From NCBI GenBank assembly GCA_934574045.1, contig CAKTMK010000060.1, forward strand, positions 1 to 8,697: a DNA stretch of 8,697 nucleotides, in the 5' to 3' direction. The position numbers and the translations under genes were made by a program. The notes under the pieces are model-generated. The model made no database searches and was not told where the DNA came from. It saw only the letters and a list, made by a program, of their open reading frames with translations. Shown here in pieces: positions 6,446 to 8,697 of the stretch; position 1 is the stretch's first letter; each line of letters starts with the position of its first letter. The DNA comes from an uncultured Oscillibacter sp. GTDB lineage: Bacteria; Bacillota; Clostridia; Oscillospirales; Oscillospiraceae.

Positions 6446-7354
6446 ATGACATTCGGTGAACGGATCTGCCGGCTGCGGACGGCCCGCGGCCTTTCGCAGG
6501 AGGAGCTTGCGGCGGAGCTTCAGGTGTCCCGCCAGTCCGTGTCCAAGTGGGAGACGGGCGGCTCCGTGCCGGAGCTGGACAAGCTGCTGCGGCTCAGCGA
6601 GCTGTTCGGCGTGACGCTGGACGAGCTGGTCAAGGGCGCGCCCGCCCCGGAGGACGGCGGGACGGAGGAAACTGCGGCGGACGGGCGCACAGCGGAACGG
6701 ACGGAGCCGCCCGCCGCGCCGGGACCGGCGCGGCGCGGGCCGGACGGGATACAGCGGATCGTGGGCGTGGTGCTGCTGGGCTTCGCCGTCCTGTTCGGGA
6801 TGCTGCTCCCGCTGCTGGGGGTGGATATCGCGGTGGGCCTGCTGGCGGCGCAGCCGTTTCTGCTCTGCGGGCTGGTGTGCCTGCTGGTCCGGCGGCGGGC
6901 CGGACTGTGGTGCGGATGGATCTGGTGCGCGCTGACGGGGGCCTACCTCCGTTACGCCACCGGCATCTCGTGGACGCTGGTGTTTCAGACCATCGGCTAT
7001 CAGCCGGAGTGGAACTACATCCGGCTGGCCATCGCGTGGGCCATGCTGGCGGCGCTTGCGCTGCTTCTGATGGGTACGCTCCGGTCCTTCCGCACGCTGC
7101 GCATCGCCCCCACCCGGCGGCGGCTGATTCTGCTGGCGGCGGGCTGGGCGGCGTGGCTGGCTTTGCCGTGGCTGGTGAACAAGGCGGTGTTTGTCCCGTG
7201 GATCCAGGCGCTGGCGAACAACGGCTTTGCCGGAGAGTGGCGCTATACGCTTGCGAACTTTCTTTGGAGCGGGCTGCGGTTCCTTGCGCTGAACGTGCTG
7301 GCGGTCTGCTCGCTGGCGCTGCGCCGGGGACGGCGGAGCGCGGGCGGAGACTGA
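6446..7354 (+). CDS. Membrane-anchored XRE-family transcriptional regulator
   Basis: This 302-residue protein joins an N-terminal Cro/C1-type helix-turn-helix (residues 3-63) to a polytopic membrane domain. The DNA-binding part reads LRTARGLSQEELAAEL then VSRQSVSKWETG, with the usual PELDKLLRLSELF third part. A charged Glu/Pro/Ala-rich linker spans about 64-103. About six hydrophobic segments follow, near 105-125, 127-148, 155-172, 190-210, 226-246 and 268-291, and the protein ends in an Arg-rich tail (RRGRRSAGGD). The design suggests a regulator tethered to the membrane that may respond to envelope or membrane signals; neither signal nor target is visible. GGGAGG lies 4 nt before the ATG at 6446. 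The gene has its own promoter and a terminator upstream, so it is a separate unit. Such fusions are common but poorly characterised in Clostridia. Confidence 0.85.
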   Translation: MTFGERICRLRTARGLSQEELAAELQVSRQSVSKWETGGSVPELDKLLRLSELFGVTLDELVKGAPAPEDGGTEETAADGRTAERTEPPAAPGPARRGPDGIQRIVGVVLLGFAVLFGMLLPLLGVDIAVGLLAAQPFLLCGLVCLLVRRRAGLWCGWIWCALTGAYLRYATGISWTLVFQTIGYQPEWNYIRLAIAWAMLAALALLLMGTLRSFRTLRIAPTRRRLILLAAGWAAWLALPWLVNKAVFVPWIQALANNGFAGEWRYTLANFLWSGLRFLALNVLAVCSLALRRGRRSAGGD

Positions 7355-7609
7355 CGGAGCTGTGTGGGAAAAGGGCGGCTTTCTGAAATTTTGCCGCAGC
7401 GGCGGACGGGAATGCCCGCTTAGAGGGCGTGCAGAGAACTGCCGGCCTGTCCGAAACGCCGCTCAGTGGCACCGGCGAGCGGCCAGACTGCCTGAAAGGA
7501 CGCACGGAAAGCCGCCGCGTCCGGCTGAAACGACCGCCCGAACAGAATGCGTTTTTTCCGGCGGGCGCGGCTTTCCTTGACGGAACCGGAGCGCCCGCCG
7601 GACGCGGAG
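7355..7609. other. Gene-free structured stretch after the XRE gene
   Basis: I see no credible gene in these 255 bases; short open frames on both strands have no ribosome binding site and no recognisable protein. Several small stems are present: GCCGCTC/GAGCGGC at 7458-7464 and 7477-7483, and GGACGC/GCGTCC at 7498-7503 and 7517-7522. Two alternative stems near 7407-7433 (CGGG/CCCG versus GCCC/GGGC) share the same CCC. The stretch may be a long structured 3' UTR or hold a small RNA. I could not match it to tmRNA, RNase P RNA, 6S or SRP RNA. Confidence 0.35.
7558..7601. other. Perfect 11-bp inverted repeat with 22-nt loop
   Basis: CCGGCGGGCGC (7558-7568) pairs with GCGCCCGCCGG (7591-7601). The loop contains TTCC and GGAA, which can extend the fold. 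A run of six T precedes the left arm on the plus strand, the wrong side for plus-strand termination. On the minus strand the stem is followed by GAAAAAACG, so it is not an intrinsic terminator there either. It sits 8 bp from the bidirectional terminator and may add to its insulation. Confidence 0.5.
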
Positions 7610-7651
7610 AAAACCCCGTGTGGGTGCGCACGCGCACCCACACGGGGTTTT
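7610..7651. terminator. Bidirectional terminator between convergent genes
   Basis: A perfect 20-bp inverted repeat, arms 7610-7629 and 7632-7651, with CCCCGTGTGGGTGCGC as the GC core and AAAA/TTTT at the ends. Each strand reads GGGG then TTTT after the stem, so it can stop transcription both ways. It lies between the plus-strand XRE gene and the minus-strand P-loop gene, 33 nt after the stop codon of the latter. The central 2 nt cannot form a loop, so the inner pairs must open in RNA. Confidence 0.85.
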
Positions 7652-7683
7652 ACAGCTTGTTCAAAATGCAGACCGGAAGCGCC

Positions 7684-8094
7684 TTACAGGAACTTCTGCA
7701 TCCCGTCCGTAGCGGCGGCGGGATCGGCGCTGATGGTGACGGTGAACTTGATGCTGTTCTTCTCGCCGAAGGCGTCCAGCCAGTTCAGGAACTCCTCGGT
7801 CTCGTGGCCGACGTCGCCGCCGACGACCTTGCACAGGTTGTCGATAAAGACGTGGGAGATGTCGTAGTTGCCGGCGTACAGGCCGCTGACAAAACCGCGG
7901 ACGGACTCGTAGCTGTTGAGCTTATATTCCTGCGCGTCGATCAGGCGAATACGATAGTGGATATCGTAAGTCATGGCGGAATTGGCCTCGATGCAGACCA
8001 CGTTGCCCGGCTCGTCCTTCGCCGCGTTGTTGATGAGATCAATGAGCTGCTTGGTCTTTCCGGAACCCTTGACGCCCATAATCAGTCTGACCAT
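7684..8094 (-). CDS. Small P-loop ATP-binding protein of unknown function
   Basis: This 136-residue cytosolic protein begins MVRLIMGVKGSGKT, with a Walker A motif at G7-T14 (K13 the phosphate-binding lysine). A Walker B-like strand HVFID ends in D85, and a late strand FTVTISAD lies at 117-124. It is shorter than most P-loop NTPases and shows no extra domain, signal peptide or membrane segment. I recall similar short proteins as conserved and uncharacterised in Clostridia, but this could not be checked here. AGGAGTGAT lies upstream, with AGGAG 9 nt before the ATG at 8094. The gene has its own promoter at 8146-8174, lies downstream of pgi on the same strand, and ends before the bidirectional terminator. 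Its base composition is less GC-rich than its neighbours, consistent with a constrained, well-expressed core gene; transfer is an alternative. The function is unknown. Confidence 0.85.
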   Translation of the reverse strand: MVRLIMGVKGSGKTKQLIDLINNAAKDEPGNVVCIEANSAMTYDIHYRIRLIDAQEYKLNSYESVRGFVSGLYAGNYDISHVFIDNLCKVVGGDVGHETEEFLNWLDAFGEKNSIKFTVTISADPAAATDGMQKFL

Positions 8095-8145
8095 AGTGTA
8101 TCACTCCTGTTCTTATGAAATCACGGGGTGGATTTCTGTGTATTC

Positions 8146-8174
8146 AGCATAGCATAAAAGCAAGGAAAAGACAA
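8146..8174 (-). promoter_or_regulatory. Promoter of the P-loop gene (extended -10)
   Basis: On the minus strand a -35 box TTGTCT (8169-8174, 4 of 6) is followed by a 17-nt spacer and the -10 box TATGCT (8146-8151, 4 of 6), preceded by TGC to give an extended -10. A second overlapping TATGCT lies at 8151-8156. The surrounding bases are AT-rich in an otherwise GC-rich window. The predicted leader is about 45 nt. Confidence 0.55.
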
Positions 8175-8196
8175 TGCAAAATTCCTGTGAAAACTT

Positions 8197-8205
8197 TGTG
8201 GATAA
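8197..8205 (-). promoter_or_regulatory. Perfect DnaA-box sequence
   Basis: The minus strand reads TTATCCACA, identical to the consensus high-affinity DnaA box. A weak second match, GTTTTCACA (two mismatches), follows a few bases downstream. The box lies upstream of the P-loop gene promoter and right after the pgi hairpin. One perfect box is not an origin, and a chance match in a window this long is not improbable. Confidence 0.35.
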
Positions 8206-8233
8206 TGCCGGGGACGGTTTTCCGCCCCCGGCA
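8206..8233 (-). terminator. Hairpin downstream of pgi, weak terminator
   Basis: In the minus-strand RNA, UGCCGGGGGCGG (8233-8222) pairs with CCGUCCCCGGCA (8217-8206), using one G-U pair, around an AAAA loop. It starts about 5 nt after the pgi stop codon. The G-U pair makes it stronger on the minus strand than on the plus strand, which fits a role for pgi. The following bases, TTATCC, are a poor U-tract, so termination may be partial. Confidence 0.55.
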
Positions 8234-8238
8234 CGGCA

Positions 8239-8697
8239 TCATTTTGCCAGCTTTGCCTCCAGATCGGACCGGCGGGCCTCGTACCCCGGCTTGCCCAGCA
8301 GCGCGAACATATTCTGCTTATAGGCCTCCACGCCCGGCTGGTCAAAGGGGTTCACGTCCAGCAGATAGCCGCTCAGGCCGCAGGCGTACTCAAAGAAGTA
8401 GATCAGGCTGCCCAGAGACTGGGCGTTCCGCTCTCCGGCCTCGATGATGAGGTTGGGGACGCCGCCCTCCGTGTGGGCCAGAAGCGTGCCCTCCGCGGCC
8501 TTGTCCCGGATGAAGTCCATGGAGCGGCCCGCGAGGAAGTTCAGCCCGTCGCCGTCCGCCGCGTCCTCGGGGACGCAGAGCTGGCGCGCGGAGGGGCCGA
8601 AGCGGACGATGGTTTCAAACATCAGCCGCCGGCCCTGCTGGATGTACTGGCCCATGGAGTGCAGGTCCGCCGTGAACTCCACGCTGGCGGGGAACAG
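8239..8697 (-). CDS. pgi: Glucose-6-phosphate isomerase, C-terminal part (5' end beyond window)
   Basis: This cytosolic glycolytic enzyme interconverts glucose-6-phosphate and fructose-6-phosphate. The last 152 residues are visible, from LFPASVEFTADLHSMG to the TGA stop. EFTADLHSMGQYIQQG holds the family's active-site histidine. GYLLDVNPFDQPGVEAYK matches the second isomerase signature, ending in the catalytic lysine (residue 127 of the visible part). The form is the short Bacillus-type protein, usually near 450 residues, so about two thirds lies outside the window. The reading frame is intact to the right edge. A hairpin follows the stop at once, so pgi probably does not depend on the next gene. 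Confidence 0.95.
   Translation of the reverse strand: MFPASVEFTADLHSMGQYIQQGRRLMFETIVRFGPSARQLCVPEDAADGDGLNFLAGRSMDFIRDKAAEGTLLAHTEGGVPNLIIEAGERNAQSLGSLIYFFEYACGLSGYLLDVNPFDQPGVEAYKQNMFALLGKPGYEARRSDLEAKLAK

Noticed and set aside
7552..7557. Run of six T as a plus-strand terminator
   Set aside because: No stable GC hairpin ends directly before it; the strong stem begins after it.
7355..7609. Known structured RNA (tmRNA, RNase P RNA, 6S, SRP RNA)
   Set aside because: None of the conserved sequence cores of these RNAs could be found on either strand by eye.
7429..8118. Plus-strand 229-codon open frame across the terminator and P-loop gene
   Set aside because: It crosses the strong hairpin at 7610-7651, lacks a ribosome binding site, and is antisense to a gene with intact Walker motifs.
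8187..8205. DnaA box cluster as a replication origin
   Set aside because: Only one perfect box is present, with no dnaA/dnaN nearby and no box array, so it cannot be called an origin.
1..8697. Mobile element, prophage, CRISPR array or defence island
   Set aside because: No transposase, integrase, regular repeat-spacer array or recognisable defence gene is present; the genes are mostly housekeeping or envelope-related.

Overview
The window looks like chromosomal DNA from a GC-rich (about two thirds G+C by eye) Gram-positive anaerobe of the class Clostridia, most likely family Oscillospiraceae (relatives of Oscillibacter, Flavonifractor or Intestinimonas). The reasons are a single long bifunctional Rel protein directly downstream of recJ (a Firmicutes arrangement), Bacillus-type glucose-6-phosphate isomerase, a secreted protein with S-layer homology repeats, strong AAGGAG-type ribosome binding sites, and intrinsic terminators. 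The genus is an inference.

Layout. Positions 1-128 are non-coding and hold hairpins plus an 11-bp sequence present at both ends. Positions 129-4459 (minus strand) are a two-gene operon, recJ then rel, joined by a 4-base ATGA overlap and transcribed from an extended -10 promoter at 4526-4554. A divergent promoter at 4593-4621 drives a secreted protein (4721-6259, plus) with three SLH repeats and a C-terminal region resembling the GH18/YaaH barrel but lacking the catalytic glutamate. It ends at a strong terminator. A separate plus-strand gene (6446-7354) encodes an XRE-type DNA-binding domain fused to about six membrane segments. A gene-free structured stretch follows (7355-7683), ending in a perfect 20-bp inverted repeat that probably terminates transcription from both sides. 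On the minus strand lie a 136-residue P-loop protein of unknown function (7684-8094) and the 3' part of pgi (8239-8697), which runs off the right edge.

How the genes relate. recJ and rel are clearly co-expressed and link DNA repair with the stringent response. Adenine phosphoribosyltransferase (apt), which often lies between these genes in Firmicutes, is absent here. The SLH gene, the membrane XRE gene, the P-loop gene and pgi each appear to be separate transcription units. No phage, transposon, CRISPR array, tRNA or rRNA was seen. I found no clearly new defence or mobile system. The least explained items are the degenerate GH18-like SLH protein with its tandem operator-like repeat and structured leader, the small P-loop protein, and the two non-coding structured stretches.
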